Source: Sulfurimonas sp. (lineage in GTDB: Bacteria; Campylobacterota; Campylobacteria; Campylobacterales; Sulfurimonadaceae). From it: a stretch of DNA of 64,000 nt. A model generated the notes under the pieces. That model ran no database searches, was not told the origin of the DNA, and worked only from the letters and a program-made list of their open reading frames with translations. Below, in pieces: positions 1-8,428 of this stretch; position 1 is the stretch's first letter, and each line of letters begins with the position of its first letter. The position numbers and the translations under genes are program-made. The stretch is taken from assembly GCA_028044295.1 (NCBI GenBank), contig JAOFSE010000004.1, positions 62,001 to 126,000 of the forward strand, in the 5' to 3' direction.

Positions 1-2491
1 AGTTTTACAAGATTTAAAAAGTTCACTCAATACGAATAATACACTGATTTTAGAAGCACCTCCTGGAGCAGGAAAGAGTACTGTAGTACCTATCTCTTTA
101 CTCAAGGAAGCTTGGCTTGATGAGAAAATAATAATCATGCTAGAACCTCGTCGAGTTGCTGCTCGTATGGTTGCAACTCAAATGGCAAAAACTTTGGGTG
201 AAGATGTAGGACAAAGTGTAGGTTACCAAGTAAAGATGGATAGTTGTTTTTCTAAACAAACTAAAATACTAGTAGTAACAGAAGCCATTCTAGTACGTAA
301 ACTCCAGAGTAACCAAACCTTAGATGATATTGCTATGGTTATCTTTGATGAGTTTCATGAGAGAAGTATTCATACAGACTTATCTTTAGCACTATCCTTA
401 CAAGTGCAAGAGCTTCTTCGCGATGATTTAAAAATCTTGATTATGTCTGCTACACTTAATTCAGATGAGATTTCTTCTTTACTAGGTGACATTCCGGTTA
501 TCACTTCAAAAGGTAAGGTGTACGATGTCCAAAACATTTACCTAGATATCAAAACAAAACAACCAGATCCAAGATCACTAAATGCCCTACTTCTTAACAC
601 AACACTTAGAGCTATAAAAGAAAACGATGGAGATATATTAGTCTTTTTAGCAGGGGTTAAAGAGATAAGAAACTTACAAACCGCACTTTCAAACTCTTCT
701 ACATGTAGAGATGTTTTAGTACTACCGCTCTACTCATCTTTGCCAAAAAAAGAGCAAGACAGAGCGATAAACAAGTCTTCAAAAAGAAAGATAATACTAA
801 GTACAAATATCGCTCAAACATCGCTTACTATAGAGGGTGTCAAAGTAGTCATAGACTCAGGTCTAGAGAAACAATCACAATATAACTACTCAAATGCAAT
901 GGATCATTTAGAGTTAACATTTATCTCAAAAGATTCAGCTGTTCAAAGAGCCGGTCGTGCAGGTAGGCTTTCAAGTGGAGTATGTTACAAACTTTGGCAT
1001 GAGGGTAAGATTCTACTACAATCAACTAAACCTGAAATACTACGAGCAGATTTAACTTCACTTATGTTGGATTTAGCTTTATGGGGAGTTGAAGAGTTTA
1101 ACGAGTTAAAGTTCCTAGATGTCCCAAATGAAAAAATTATCCAAAACACTAAAGAGGTTTTACAAGAACTCGCTATGCTTGATGACTCCTTTAAAATCAC
1201 TAGTTTTGGAAAAGAGGCTCTTAGCTTAGGACTTCACCCAAGATTTGCTTATATGATTTTAAAAGCTAACGACTTAGGCTTTGCATATGAAGCCTGTCTC
1301 TTAGCATCACTACTGGGTGAAAAAGATATCTTCAAAAATTCTAGCAGAGACAGCGATATACTCTCAAGGTTCATACACCTTTTTGAGAAAGATTTTGACA
1401 ACGAGCACATAAATAGGTTCAAAGCCAAAGAGGTCATAACTGGAGCCGAGTTTTTTTACAAAAAGTTAAAAAGCATCACTAGAGTTGTAAACAAAAATAT
1501 TTCACTCAATCAAGAGATGATAAGCGTACTCCTTCTTTTTGCTTATCCTGACAGACTAGCACGTCGCAGAGCGAACAATGACAACAAATACATACTCAGT
1601 AATGGCAAGGGTGCAGTTCTACATGTAGAGGATTCTCTGTTTAATGAAGAGTACTTAGTGGTAGCAAACTTACATGCACAAGAGAGAGACTCCTTTATAA
1701 ACCAGGCACTGAGCATTAGCAAAGCTGACATAGAGGAGTACTTCTCTGTATTTATAATAAATAAAGAGTCCATCACTTACAACAAAGAAGCGAAGAAATT
1801 TGACATAAGAGAGAGTAGTTACTTTTTAAAATTACAACTTGATTCTAAAGCAGTTTCCTCATCAAACCAAGACTTTAAAAAACTACTTTTAGAGTTAGTA
1901 AAGACAGAGGGTTTAGAGATTTTGACTTGGAGTAAAAAAGCTACAAGACTTAAACACAGAGTAAATTTTTTAAACCTACATGTAGAGTTTGTAGACTTTA
2001 GTAATGAGGCATTACTTGGTAGTCTCGAGAGTTGGTTAGAACCATATCTTTCAGGTGTAACAACCATCAAAGCACTTGAAACTCTAGATGTTTACACTAT
2101 GTTACTCTCACTTATTTCCTGGGAAAAACAACAACTTTTAGACACTTTAGCACCTTTACATGTAGAAGTTCCTAGTGGCTCTAAAATACACATAGACTAC
2201 TCAGACTATGAAAAACCATCAATGAGCGTAAAGATACAAGAAGTTTTCGGACTGCACGAAACACCAAAGGTACTCAACAACACTTTGGCGCTACAAGTCC
2301 ACCTACTAACACCTGCGATGACTCCCATGCAGATAACCTATGATTTGAAAAGCTTTTGGGAAAACTCATACGCCGAAGTCAGAAAAGAAGTAAGAGGTAA
2401 ATACAAAAGACACTACTGGCCAGAAGACCCTTTTGAAGCTATAGCTACCAGTAAAACTAAAAAGCATATGATGAAGAACTTGAAAGAGTGA
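1..2491 (+). CDS. hrpB: ATP-dependent helicase HrpB, 5'-truncated by window edge
   Basis: DEAH-type superfamily 2 helicase of the HrpB family. The frame is open from the first bases of the window, so the gene starts upstream and only a short N-terminus is missing. The Walker A segment APPGAGKST lies at about bases 56-82, before the first ATG at 137. The DExH box reads DEFHER. The helicase C-terminal part holds QRAGRAGR, and the extreme C-terminus has the HrpB signature PAMTPMQITYDL followed by HYWPEDP. About 829 residues are visible, close to full family length. The cellular role of HrpB is poorly defined; RNA or nucleic-acid remodelling is assumed from the fold. Three exact copies and one variant of the CTACATGTAG palindrome fall inside the frame. 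Confidence 0.93.
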   Translation, partial: VLQDLKSSLNTNNTLILEAPPGAGKSTVVPISLLKEAWLDEKIIIMLEPRRVAARMVATQMAKTLGEDVGQSVGYQVKMDSCFSKQTKILVVTEAILVRKLQSNQTLDDIAMVIFDEFHERSIHTDLSLALSLQVQELLRDDLKILIMSATLNSDEISSLLGDIPVITSKGKVYDVQNIYLDIKTKQPDPRSLNALLLNTTLRAIKENDGDILVFLAGVKEIRNLQTALSNSSTCRDVLVLPLYSSLPKKEQDRAINKSSKRKIILSTNIAQTSLTIEGVKVVIDSGLEKQSQYNYSNAMDHLELTFISKDSAVQRAGRAGRLSSGVCYKLWHEGKILLQSTKPEILRADLTSLMLDLALWGVEEFNELKFLDVPNEKIIQNTKEVLQELAMLDDSFKITSFGKEALSLGLHPRFAYMILKANDLGFAYEACLLASLLGEKDIFKNSSRDSDILSRFIHLFEKDFDNEHINRFKAKEVITGAEFFYKKLKSITRVVNKNISLNQEMISVLLLFAYPDRLARRRANNDNKYILSNGKGAVLHVEDSLFNEEYLVVANLHAQERDSFINQALSISKADIEEYFSVFIINKESITYNKEAKKFDIRESSYFLKLQLDSKAVSSSNQDFKKLLLELVKTEGLEILTWSKKATRLKHRVNFLNLHVEFVDFSNEALLGSLESWLEPYLSGVTTIKALETLDVYTMLLSLISWEKQQLLDTLAPLHVEVPSGSKIHIDYSDYEKPSMSVKIQEVFGLHETPKVLNNTLALQVHLLTPAMTPMQITYDLKSFWENSYAEVRKEVRGKYKRHYWPEDPFEAIATSKTKKHMMKNLKE
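699..708. repeat. Iterated palindrome CTACATGTAG, first of ten exact copies
   Basis: Ten-base perfect palindrome. Exact copies start at 699, 1619, 1976, 5569, 29055, 43994, 44628, 45495, 45964 and 47127. One-base variants such as TTACATGTAG start at 2156, 28577 and 45405. The flanks are often extended to TCTACATGTAGA. Inside genes it is read as Ser-Thr-Cys-Arg or Leu-His-Val-Glu depending on frame. Its function is unknown. Confidence 0.9.
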
Positions 2492-2899
2492 GTACTACTA
2501 TTCATTCCCTTTAATAAGCTAAATTACTGTATACTTCTCTTATAACTTTGAGTTATTTCATACTCGTAGGCAAGTAGGCCACTTTTATATAGTGGACTTA
2601 TCATTTTTACTTCGATTTATTTCACGATATCTATTCTTATCTTCTTCAGAAATAAGTTCTTTTGCACTATGTTTTATACATGTCGCAAGTCACGCCAACG
2701 ATAAACAGAAATTTCACTAACACCGAACCTTCTTTTTCTTGAACAGTACCCATTAAACACCTTAAGTAGCCATGTATTAAGGTAACGAATTTTATATACT
2801 GCTTTTCTCTTGAGGAAACCCTATACATATTTTGGTCATGAGTTTGGATATCTTCCAAATAAAGATGCATCTTCTTTTCCACCTACAAATAAGGTAATT
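2492..2899. other. Gene-poor gap with possible decayed minus-strand HTH gene
   Basis: No intact gene is seen. On the minus strand at about 2680-2790 one frame reads like a helix-turn-helix piece (RRFGVSEISVYRW). It is followed after a frame change by a hydrophilic tail at about 2600-2690 that ends in a stop. This could be the remnant of a transposase OrfA or other DNA-binding gene, but no inverted repeats or second ORF support that. An open frame from 2810 runs into the next gene but has no ribosome binding site. Confidence 0.3.
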
Positions 2900-3922
2900 A
2901 TGAAAATTGAAATTATTACAACACCAAATGAAGAACTTAAAGAGACAGGATTTGGAAGTATAAAAGCATGCAAAAATGTTTTACATTCCATCAATAATAT
3001 GGGGCATACCGTTGAACTCACTATCTGTAAATCACTTCAAGATTTAAAAGATGTTGTGCAGAGAAAACCGGACCTAGTTATCTTAGCCGTAAAGTATATT
3101 GTACTTAATGACATAGAAAATATTTGGTTATCAGAATATTTTGCAAAAAATGGTATTAACCATTCTGGTTCATCAAGAGAAACATTAAAGTATGACTCCG
3201 ATAAAGTACTTGCAAAATCTTTTTTAAGAAACAAAGGTATCAATACTGCAAAATACTTCACTGCAATTCCGGGAGAATACAAATCAACTTTTGATTTACC
3301 AACGGGCTATCCTCTTTTCATAAAACCACTCAATGCTGCAAATGGGAATGGTATTGATGATTTATCACTAGTAAATAATTTTGAAGAGTTTCAAAGTAAA
3401 GTACTCTCCTTATATGAGTCGTATGATGCTCCAGTACTAGTCGAAGAGTATATAAGTGGTCAAGAGTTTACTGTTGCAATCATTCAAACAAAGGATGATG
3501 GTTTAATTGTATCTGCTCTTGAAATAATAGCACCAGAATCAAGTAATGGTCTAAGAATTTTAGGAGAAAAAGTAAAAAGAGATGACACTGAAGTACTTAG
3601 AAAAACTAAAGACAATTTAATGATGGACAGAGTGAAAACACTTGCTATAGATGCTTATATTGAACTAGGTATAAGGGACTATGGACGAATTGATGTTAAA
3701 ACTAATAAGTATGGACACTGTTTTTTCATGGAAGTTAACTTAGTTCCAGGCATGGGAAATGGTTCAAGTTATTTTCCTATTGCCTGTGCATTAGAGCATA
3801 ATTTAAGTTACTATGATGTAATCAAACTAATCGTAGATAAAGGTATAAGTAGAGTACCATCAAATATTCCACTCCAAAAGCCACTACTGATAGATTCTGT
3901 TGAATTAGCGCCAGTAATATAA
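2900..3922 (+). CDS. ATP-grasp ligase, D-Ala-D-Ala ligase-like
   Basis: A 340-residue ATP-grasp protein resembling D-alanine-D-alanine ligase. Start chosen at ATG 2900, preceded by AAGG at 2891-2894; the frame is open further upstream to 2810 but has no ribosome binding site there. The ATP-binding lysine lies in LFIKPLNAANG, the adenine-contacting loop in VLVEEYISG, and the metal-binding Glu and Asn in MEVNLVPGMGNGSSYF. The C-terminal Leu-Pro-Gly-Met-type segment fits the Ddl family, but the N-terminal part is divergent and the gene lies outside any peptidoglycan cluster. The next gene, 16 nt downstream, is a 2OG-Fe(II) oxygenase. This suggests a small dipeptide or amino-acid-derived metabolite pathway rather than housekeeping Ddl. 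Substrate unknown. Confidence 0.8.
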   Translation: MKIEIITTPNEELKETGFGSIKACKNVLHSINNMGHTVELTICKSLQDLKDVVQRKPDLVILAVKYIVLNDIENIWLSEYFAKNGINHSGSSRETLKYDSDKVLAKSFLRNKGINTAKYFTAIPGEYKSTFDLPTGYPLFIKPLNAANGNGIDDLSLVNNFEEFQSKVLSLYESYDAPVLVEEYISGQEFTVAIIQTKDDGLIVSALEIIAPESSNGLRILGEKVKRDDTEVLRKTKDNLMMDRVKTLAIDAYIELGIRDYGRIDVKTNKYGHCFFMEVNLVPGMGNGSSYFPIACALEHNLSYYDVIKLIVDKGISRVPSNIPLQKPLLIDSVELAPVI

Positions 3923-3938
3923 TAAGTAATATACATAA

Positions 3939-4661
3939 ATGAAACAGATAAGCAACAATGTATTTTGCGATGATTATATATCTAACTTGAAACTTGATAC
4001 AAAACTCATGGCAAATCCATATTATGATTATCCATATCTTATAATCAAAAACTTTTTTTCAAAATCTATTTGTAATGATATAGCTAATTATACTTTTAAT
4101 GCTTCAGAGGTCCATAAAGCTCAAGTAAAGACTAGGCTGTTAAGTAGTGTGGTTGCTCCTAGTATAGATGAGTCTATTCGCAAGACTGCAATACATACAC
4201 TGCCAAATATATTTTTAGATATGTATGAAGAAAACTTCAAAGTTCATCAGGCAAAAATTGAAGATTATTTCTCTCTTGCACTGACTACATCTACAAAAGT
4301 ACAAACACTAGAATATACAAAGGGCTCGTTTTATATAAAGCATGCTGATGACTCAAGCGAACTTGTTAATAAAAATGGTCAAACTGTTGGTTTTACACAG
4401 GTGGCACCTCTACGTAAACTATCTAGCATACTATTTTCAACTTCACATGATACACACACTAGTGACATACATAGCTTTAAGGGTGGTGAATTACTCTTTA
4501 ATTATCTATTTGATAAAGAAGGTAATCAGGTAAAAATTTATCCTGAAGCAGGAGATATGATTGTCTTTCCTAGTAATCCAATATATAGCCATGAGGTTCT
4601 TCATGTAGATGATGGGTATAGACTTAGTTTGGTTCAATGGCATAATGCAATTATTAACTAA
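3939..4661 (+). CDS. 2-oxoglutarate/Fe(II)-dependent oxygenase (prolyl hydroxylase type)
   Basis: A 240-residue protein with the metal triad of the 2OG-Fe(II) oxygenase fold: H135-A-D137 in YIKHAD, the distal H218 in YSHEV, and the 2-oxoglutarate-binding R228 in GYRLSL. The segment EAGDMIVFPS before the distal His is typical of the prolyl 4-hydroxylase-like subfamily. Such enzymes hydroxylate amino-acid side chains, free or in peptides. The gene lies directly after the ATP-grasp ligase and before a small protein of 92 residues, on the same strand with short gaps, so the three probably form one transcript. Substrate unknown. Confidence 0.82.
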   Translation: MKQISNNVFCDDYISNLKLDTKLMANPYYDYPYLIIKNFFSKSICNDIANYTFNASEVHKAQVKTRLLSSVVAPSIDESIRKTAIHTLPNIFLDMYEENFKVHQAKIEDYFSLALTTSTKVQTLEYTKGSFYIKHADDSSELVNKNGQTVGFTQVAPLRKLSSILFSTSHDTHTSDIHSFKGGELLFNYLFDKEGNQVKIYPEAGDMIVFPSNPIYSHEVLHVDDGYRLSLVQWHNAIIN

Positions 4662-4682
4662 AACACTTAAAGGAAATATAAC

Positions 4683-4961
4683 TTGTTTAATTTTTTTAGA
4701 GAAATAAAAGATAAAGAAACAAAAAAAACAAAACTACAGAATCGTTTACTCGATATTAGAATAGGTAGACAGTATGCTAGAGGAGAGGACATGGGTGGCA
4801 ATACCTATGAATGTTTTAATAATACAGCAGAAGTTGTTTATAATCGTTCAATTGAAAATTCCGATGATTTAAAAGATGTTAATAAATCATATTTTATAGA
4901 AGGTTACAATGCCCAAACAGAAGCATTATATCGGGTAGTCAAGCTTAAGTTGAGAAGGTAA
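4683..4961 (+). CDS. Small charged hypothetical protein
   Basis: 92 residues. Starts at TTG 4683, supported by AAGGAAA at 4670-4676. Rich in Lys, Glu and Asp, with a conserved-looking middle part containing YARGEDMGGNTYE. No signal peptide, membrane segment or cysteine cluster. It follows the oxygenase gene by 21 nt and is probably co-transcribed with the ligase and oxygenase. I do not recognise the family. It could be a substrate or accessory protein of the pair, but nothing in the sequence shows this. Confidence 0.6.
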   Translation: MFNFFREIKDKETKKTKLQNRLLDIRIGRQYARGEDMGGNTYECFNNTAEVVYNRSIENSDDLKDVNKSYFIEGYNAQTEALYRVVKLKLRR

Positions 4962-5087
4962 AGGGCTCAGATTCGCAAAACTGGAATGTCTTATGAAGTG
5001 CAATACTTAGGTATATACCATTGTACTATCCAGCAAAATAAAATACCTTTTTTGTTACAATACCATACGAGATAAATAAGGAATATA

Positions 5088-5561
5088 ATGAAAGATTTTT
5101 CAATACTAAAGCGTAATTTAGAAACATTTTTAGAAATATGTATGCAAAAAACAAAAGAAGAAAAAACTACCAAAAGGTCAAAGCCCTCAAACATAAGAGG
5201 AACAATAAAAGGTTTCAATCTTACAGCAAATTTTGGTTCAGGTAAAGGTGCTAAAAGACCATTGTTAGCATTTTTAAAAGATGAGAACACCATATCTAAT
5301 GGTATCTACCCATTAATTATATTTGAACCATCGTTCAATGAGTTAATAGTATGTAAAGGTATTAGTTTTGATAACAAACCAAATACTAAATGGATAAAAA
5401 ATGTCAGGTCTGATATAAATTTTAAAAACACTAAGTACAAAGATGGTCTAAGAACAAATAGTTATTTTAGAAGTTCATACTCAACTACTAACTTGACAGA
5501 TACTACAATTGAAAATATCCAAAAAGATTTAGAAAGTATTATGAATGACTATCCCAACTAA
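5088..5561 (+). CDS. Stand-alone McrB N-terminal-like (DUF3578) domain protein
   Basis: 157 residues. ATG 5088 has AAGGA about 6 nt upstream, and a possible -10 TACAAT lies at 5056-5061. The core, with FGSGKGAKRPLLAFL followed by GIYPLIIFEPSFNELIVCKG, resembles the McrB N-terminal DNA-recognition domain family. In McrBC-type restriction systems this domain is fused to an AAA+ GTPase and partnered by an McrC nuclease. Here the protein ends after the domain and neither partner lies next to it. It may be a specificity module acting with proteins encoded elsewhere, or a remnant. Assignment is from motif similarity read by eye. Confidence 0.6.
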   Translation: MKDFSILKRNLETFLEICMQKTKEEKTTKRSKPSNIRGTIKGFNLTANFGSGKGAKRPLLAFLKDENTISNGIYPLIIFEPSFNELIVCKGISFDNKPNTKWIKNVRSDINFKNTKYKDGLRTNSYFRSSYSTTNLTDTTIENIQKDLESIMNDYPN

Positions 5562-5568
5562 ATAATTT

Positions 5569-5578
5569 CTACATGTAG
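5569..5578. repeat. Intergenic copy of palindrome CTACATGTAG
   Basis: Exact copy lying 7 nt after the stop codon of the McrB-like gene. It is one of only two exact copies outside reading frames. Confidence 0.85.
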
Positions 5579-5667
5579 ATATATAAAAATGACATTTTGC
5601 AATAAATTTAAACCTATACTAAATAATTGAATATTATTCCCAATTACAAAAGGTTTAAAGGCTAAAA

Positions 5668-5994
5668 ATGAATGGAATAATCATGGTTACATATAGAATT
5701 CTGTGTAATGGGGATTTAAATAAAGATATATCTCTAGACGAGTTACTTTTGAACGAAAAGGTGGCTAAAGCTATAAAAAGTGAATTTGCCAAGGGTTTTA
5801 GAAATATAGCCCTACTCTCTACTAGTACAGATGCATCTTTAAGGATTGAAACTTCCAAAGAGCTATATTCATTTGAGGTCGCTAAAAATGACTTTGCAGA
5901 TATACTAGTACTAGCGGAGGAAGACGCCGCAATTAAAAAGTTACTAAAAAAAGACTGTGAACGTGTAGAGTTGGTTAATATTGAGACTTTGTAG
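5668..5994 (+). CDS. Hypothetical protein, 108 residues
   Basis: ATG 5668 is preceded by AAAGG at 5657-5661; a second in-frame ATG at 5683 is also possible. The protein is acidic and soluble, with no signal peptide or membrane segment. The N-terminal VTYRILCNGDLNKDISLDELL and the later repeated Leu-Ala-Glu-Glu residues suggest a compact alpha/beta domain, but I do not recognise it. Its 3' end overlaps the convergent small lysine-rich gene on the minus strand by 20 nt. Confidence 0.6.
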   Translation: MNGIIMVTYRILCNGDLNKDISLDELLLNEKVAKAIKSEFAKGFRNIALLSTSTDASLRIETSKELYSFEVAKNDFADILVLAEEDAAIKKLLKKDCERVELVNIETL

Positions 5995-6127
5995 TAGACG
6001 TATCTGCATCTGTCTCTTGTATTTCATCACTGTTTTGAGTTAACTTTTTCTTACGCTTTTCTTCTTTTTTTTTCTCTTTTTCGAGCTCACGAGCTCGTTT
6101 CTCATAACTATAGTTTGTTTTTGCCAT
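5975..6127 (-). CDS. Short lysine-rich conserved-type protein, 50 residues
   Basis: Minus-strand ORF starting at ATG 6127, preceded by AGAAGG. It begins MAKTNYSYEKRARELEKEKK, then a run of Lys/Glu/Arg and a polar acidic tail ending in SQY. Short proteins beginning MAKTNYSYEKR with a Lys/Glu-rich helix are widespread in Proteobacteria; their function is unknown to me. The gene is convergent with and overlaps the preceding plus-strand gene by 20 nt. Its clear Shine-Dalgarno site and recognisable N-terminus argue that it is real. Confidence 0.72.
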   Translation of the reverse strand: MAKTNYSYEKRARELEKEKKKEEKRKKKLTQNSDEIQETDADTSTTKSQY

Positions 6128-6262
6128 TAGTAACCTTCTTTTTGTATTTGCTAAATCATAGTGCTGTAGTGTAGCGAGTTTTATTACCTCTGTTGTTTAC
6201 TTTACATAGCAACTAAGAAATTTATATGTTTTGTGTACAATACTCGGATATAAGGATTTTTC

Positions 6263-7015
6263 ATGAAAAAACTACAAAAGAACGACATCGCGATGTTTAT
6301 AGATTGCGATAATGTTAGTTCTAAGTATATAGAAAGTATATTTGAAGATTTGTCGCAGTACGGAACTGTAAATATTCGACGAGCTTATGGAAATTGGAAA
6401 GACAAAAAACTTATTGGCTGGGAAAAAGTTTTACACGAATACAACATTAAACCTATTCAGCAGTTTGCTTACACAAAAGGGAAAAATGCTACAGATATAG
6501 CTATGATAATTGATATTATGGACATTCTTTACTCCAAAGATCTTGCAGCCATCGTTCTCATAACAAGTGACAGTGATTTTACTCCTATTGTTACAAGAAT
6601 ACTGTCTGATGGACTAACCGTTTATGGATATGGTGAGTCCAAAACTCCTATGCCCTTTGTAAACGCATGTTCTCAATTTATATATGTTGAAAAATTAAGT
6701 GGTTTACAAGATGATAAAATAGTAGAAGATGATAATATTACTAATTATGTTGGAAATAACTATGATATACGAAAAGACTATAAACTTATTAACTTACTTA
6801 AACAAGGTGTTGAAATAACAGCAGATGAACAAGGCTGGGCAGATGTTAAAGATATGTCAATGTATATAAGAAAAAACTCTTCTTTTTCACAAATTAACTA
6901 TGGTTTTAAAAAGATGAGTGATCTTATCAAAGCGTTAGACTTATTTGATATGGAATACTTTGGAGAAAGAAAAACTCAACTAATGATTAGAATAAGAGCC
7001 AAGAAAAACAATTAA
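6263..7015 (+). CDS. NYN domain and OST-HTH/LOTUS domain protein (LabA/DUF88-like)
   Basis: 250 residues. Start ATG 6263 with AAGGA upstream. The N-terminal NYN (PIN-like ribonuclease fold) domain shows the acidic pairs D14/D16 in FIDCDN and D103/D105 in TSDSDF, which in this family bind a metal. The C-terminal part from about residue 170 (YKLINLLKQG through the YGFKKMSDLIKAL segment) fits an OST-HTH/LOTUS RNA-binding domain. The domain pair is known from bacterial NYN proteins and suggests an RNA-cleaving or RNA-binding function. A small DUF1294 membrane protein follows after 5 nt. Confidence 0.88.
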   Translation: MKKLQKNDIAMFIDCDNVSSKYIESIFEDLSQYGTVNIRRAYGNWKDKKLIGWEKVLHEYNIKPIQQFAYTKGKNATDIAMIIDIMDILYSKDLAAIVLITSDSDFTPIVTRILSDGLTVYGYGESKTPMPFVNACSQFIYVEKLSGLQDDKIVEDDNITNYVGNNYDIRKDYKLINLLKQGVEITADEQGWADVKDMSMYIRKNSSFSQINYGFKKMSDLIKALDLFDMEYFGERKTQLMIRIRAKKNN

Positions 7016-7020
7016 CCTAC

Positions 7021-7323
7021 ATGATTAACTTCTCTTTTGACCTGACCTATTTTCAAATATATCTGATTACAGTAAGTCTATTCTCCTTTTGGCTCTACAG
7101 TTATGACAAGCTCATAGCTCTTGGTGTCACTAAAAACACTTCAAGAGTATCAGAGTTCAAACTTTTACTCTCTTCGCTGTCAGGCGGTTCTATTGGTTCG
7201 TTAGTAGCTATGTTCCTTCTTAGACACAAAATAAAAAAAACATCTTTTGTAGTTAAGTATACTCTTGTTATTTTATTACAGTTTGTGCTAATATTTTTTA
7301 TTTACAAGGGTTTTGAGTTTTGA
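7021..7323 (+). CDS. DUF1294 family small membrane protein
   Basis: 100 residues with three to four hydrophobic segments. The family signature is visible: SYDKLIALG, then a variable Arg-Glu segment, LLSSLSGGSIGSLVAM and RHKIKKTSF. DUF1294 proteins are small integral membrane proteins of unknown function, sometimes fused to cold-shock domains; no such fusion is present. It sits 5 nt after the NYN-LOTUS gene, and its stop overlaps the TTG start of the next gene. Confidence 0.85.
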   Translation: MINFSFDLTYFQIYLITVSLFSFWLYSYDKLIALGVTKNTSRVSEFKLLLSSLSGGSIGSLVAMFLLRHKIKKTSFVVKYTLVILLQFVLIFFIYKGFEF

Positions 7324-7604
7324 GCTATGAATTTGAAGAAGATGAAGAACCCACTTGGCTAGTAAAACAAAGAGAAAATGCCCTACTCACTGAGAGCGCT
7401 TATGCTAAAAATGAGAAGGTACTTTACAAGCTAGGCGACCAGGTTGGAAACTTTTTGTTTGTGAAGTACAACAAGGCAAAAAATAGAGCTACATTTGAGT
7501 GTCAAGATTGTGGAAGAAAATTTACGTATAATATCTACTCAATTAAAAATAAAAAAAGGTGTAAGTGGTACAAATTTCATGACAGAAAATTCAATAAAAA
7601 ATAA
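7320..7604 (+). CDS. Zinc-ribbon-like hypothetical protein
   Basis: 94 residues. Starts at TTG 7320, which overlaps the stop of the DUF1294 gene; AAGGG lies at 7306-7310. The N-terminus is acidic (YEFEEDEEP) and the C-terminus very basic. A Cys-x-x-Cys pair in FECQDCGRKF followed by a later Cys in KRCKWYKFH suggests a one-half or complete small zinc ribbon. Probably translationally coupled to its upstream neighbour. No family recognised. Confidence 0.6.
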   Translation: MSYEFEEDEEPTWLVKQRENALLTESAYAKNEKVLYKLGDQVGNFLFVKYNKAKNRATFECQDCGRKFTYNIYSIKNKKRCKWYKFHDRKFNKK

Positions 7605-7929
7605 AAATGCGATTCAAACTTTTTTAGAGTATAACGGCATAGACCCAGAGACAGCAATGGGTCAAGACAACCAACTTGAAACGAGATACTTTGTTGGTGA
7701 GAGCAGAAAATTTTCAGATGTAACAAGAATAGGTTTTAACATTATTGGTACTAACGACATAAATGTTTACATGTACGAAATAAATCATATTGAATTTGAA
7801 ACAGAGTTCAAGGTTACCGAACAAACATTTGTGTTTGATGAAGAGTTTGATACTTTAACAATCACTGGTGACAATTCATCAAAGCATGGAGCTTATAAAA
7901 TCATTATCAGCAGTATCTATCTAGATTAA
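7579..7929 (+). CDS. Hypothetical acidic protein
   Basis: 116 residues from the ATG at 7579, which overlaps the preceding gene by 26 nt. The frame is open to 7495, but that extension lies inside the upstream gene. The protein is soluble and acidic, with beta-strand-like alternation in its second half (FKVTEQTFVFDEEFDTLTI). No motif or family recognised. Only two bases separate it from the metalloprotease gene that follows, which suggests one transcript from 6263 to 8426. Confidence 0.55.
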   Translation: MTENSIKNKNAIQTFLEYNGIDPETAMGQDNQLETRYFVGESRKFSDVTRIGFNIIGTNDINVYMYEINHIEFETEFKVTEQTFVFDEEFDTLTITGDNSSKHGAYKIIISSIYLD

Positions 7930-7931
7930 AA

Positions 7932-8426
7932 ATGTTTAACAAAAAGCTGGAAGTATTTTTTATAGCACTAGTGGTAGTAGCACTTCTCTACCTAGCGAAC
8001 AATATATACATGTCTAATCAGTTTAAAAACAATGATATTCCAGATAGCTATAAAACGAGACTCAAAAACAAAGAGACTGAGGTTTTAAACCAAATGCAAA
8101 AGCACTATGGTCTCAAGCTAAATATCCCCATGATAGTTACTGATAAGTTTAAAGGTAGGTTATATGGTTTAACATCATATAAAAATGGTGAAATCAAAAT
8201 CTATCTAAACAAAAAAGTGATGCAAGAGAGTATGGACTATGTTGTTGAAAGTGTTATAGCACATGAGTATGCACACGCACTCATGTTTAAACTAGGAAAA
8301 AGAGCTCATAAAAAAGATGGTCACTCAATTGAGTGGCAAGAGACATGTGTGAAACTTGGTGGTCGTGACTGCCAACAGTACGTAGACCAACAAGAGATAG
8401 TTATGTCGAAGATGCCATTTCAGTAA
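7932..8426 (+). CDS. Membrane-anchored SprT-like zinc metalloprotease
   Basis: 164 residues. One N-terminal membrane helix (about residues 7-25) is followed by a soluble domain with the zincin motif H111-E-Y-A-H115 and a third probable ligand, H131, in GHSIEW, the pattern of SprT-like peptidases. SprT/Spartan proteins are usually cytosolic; the anchor here implies the protease faces the periplasm or lies at the inner membrane. It has only part of a typical zinc-ribbon C-terminus. Convergent with the next gene, 2 nt apart. Confidence 0.8.
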   Translation: MFNKKLEVFFIALVVVALLYLANNIYMSNQFKNNDIPDSYKTRLKNKETEVLNQMQKHYGLKLNIPMIVTDKFKGRLYGLTSYKNGEIKIYLNKKVMQESMDYVVESVIAHEYAHALMFKLGKRAHKKDGHSIEWQETCVKLGGRDCQQYVDQQEIVMSKMPFQ

Positions 8427-8428
8427 AC

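Noticed and set aside
2810-2899. Longer N-terminus for the ATP-grasp protein from ATG 2810
   Set aside because: No ribosome site there, and the extra 30 residues do not look like the ligase fold; ATG 2900 has AAGG.
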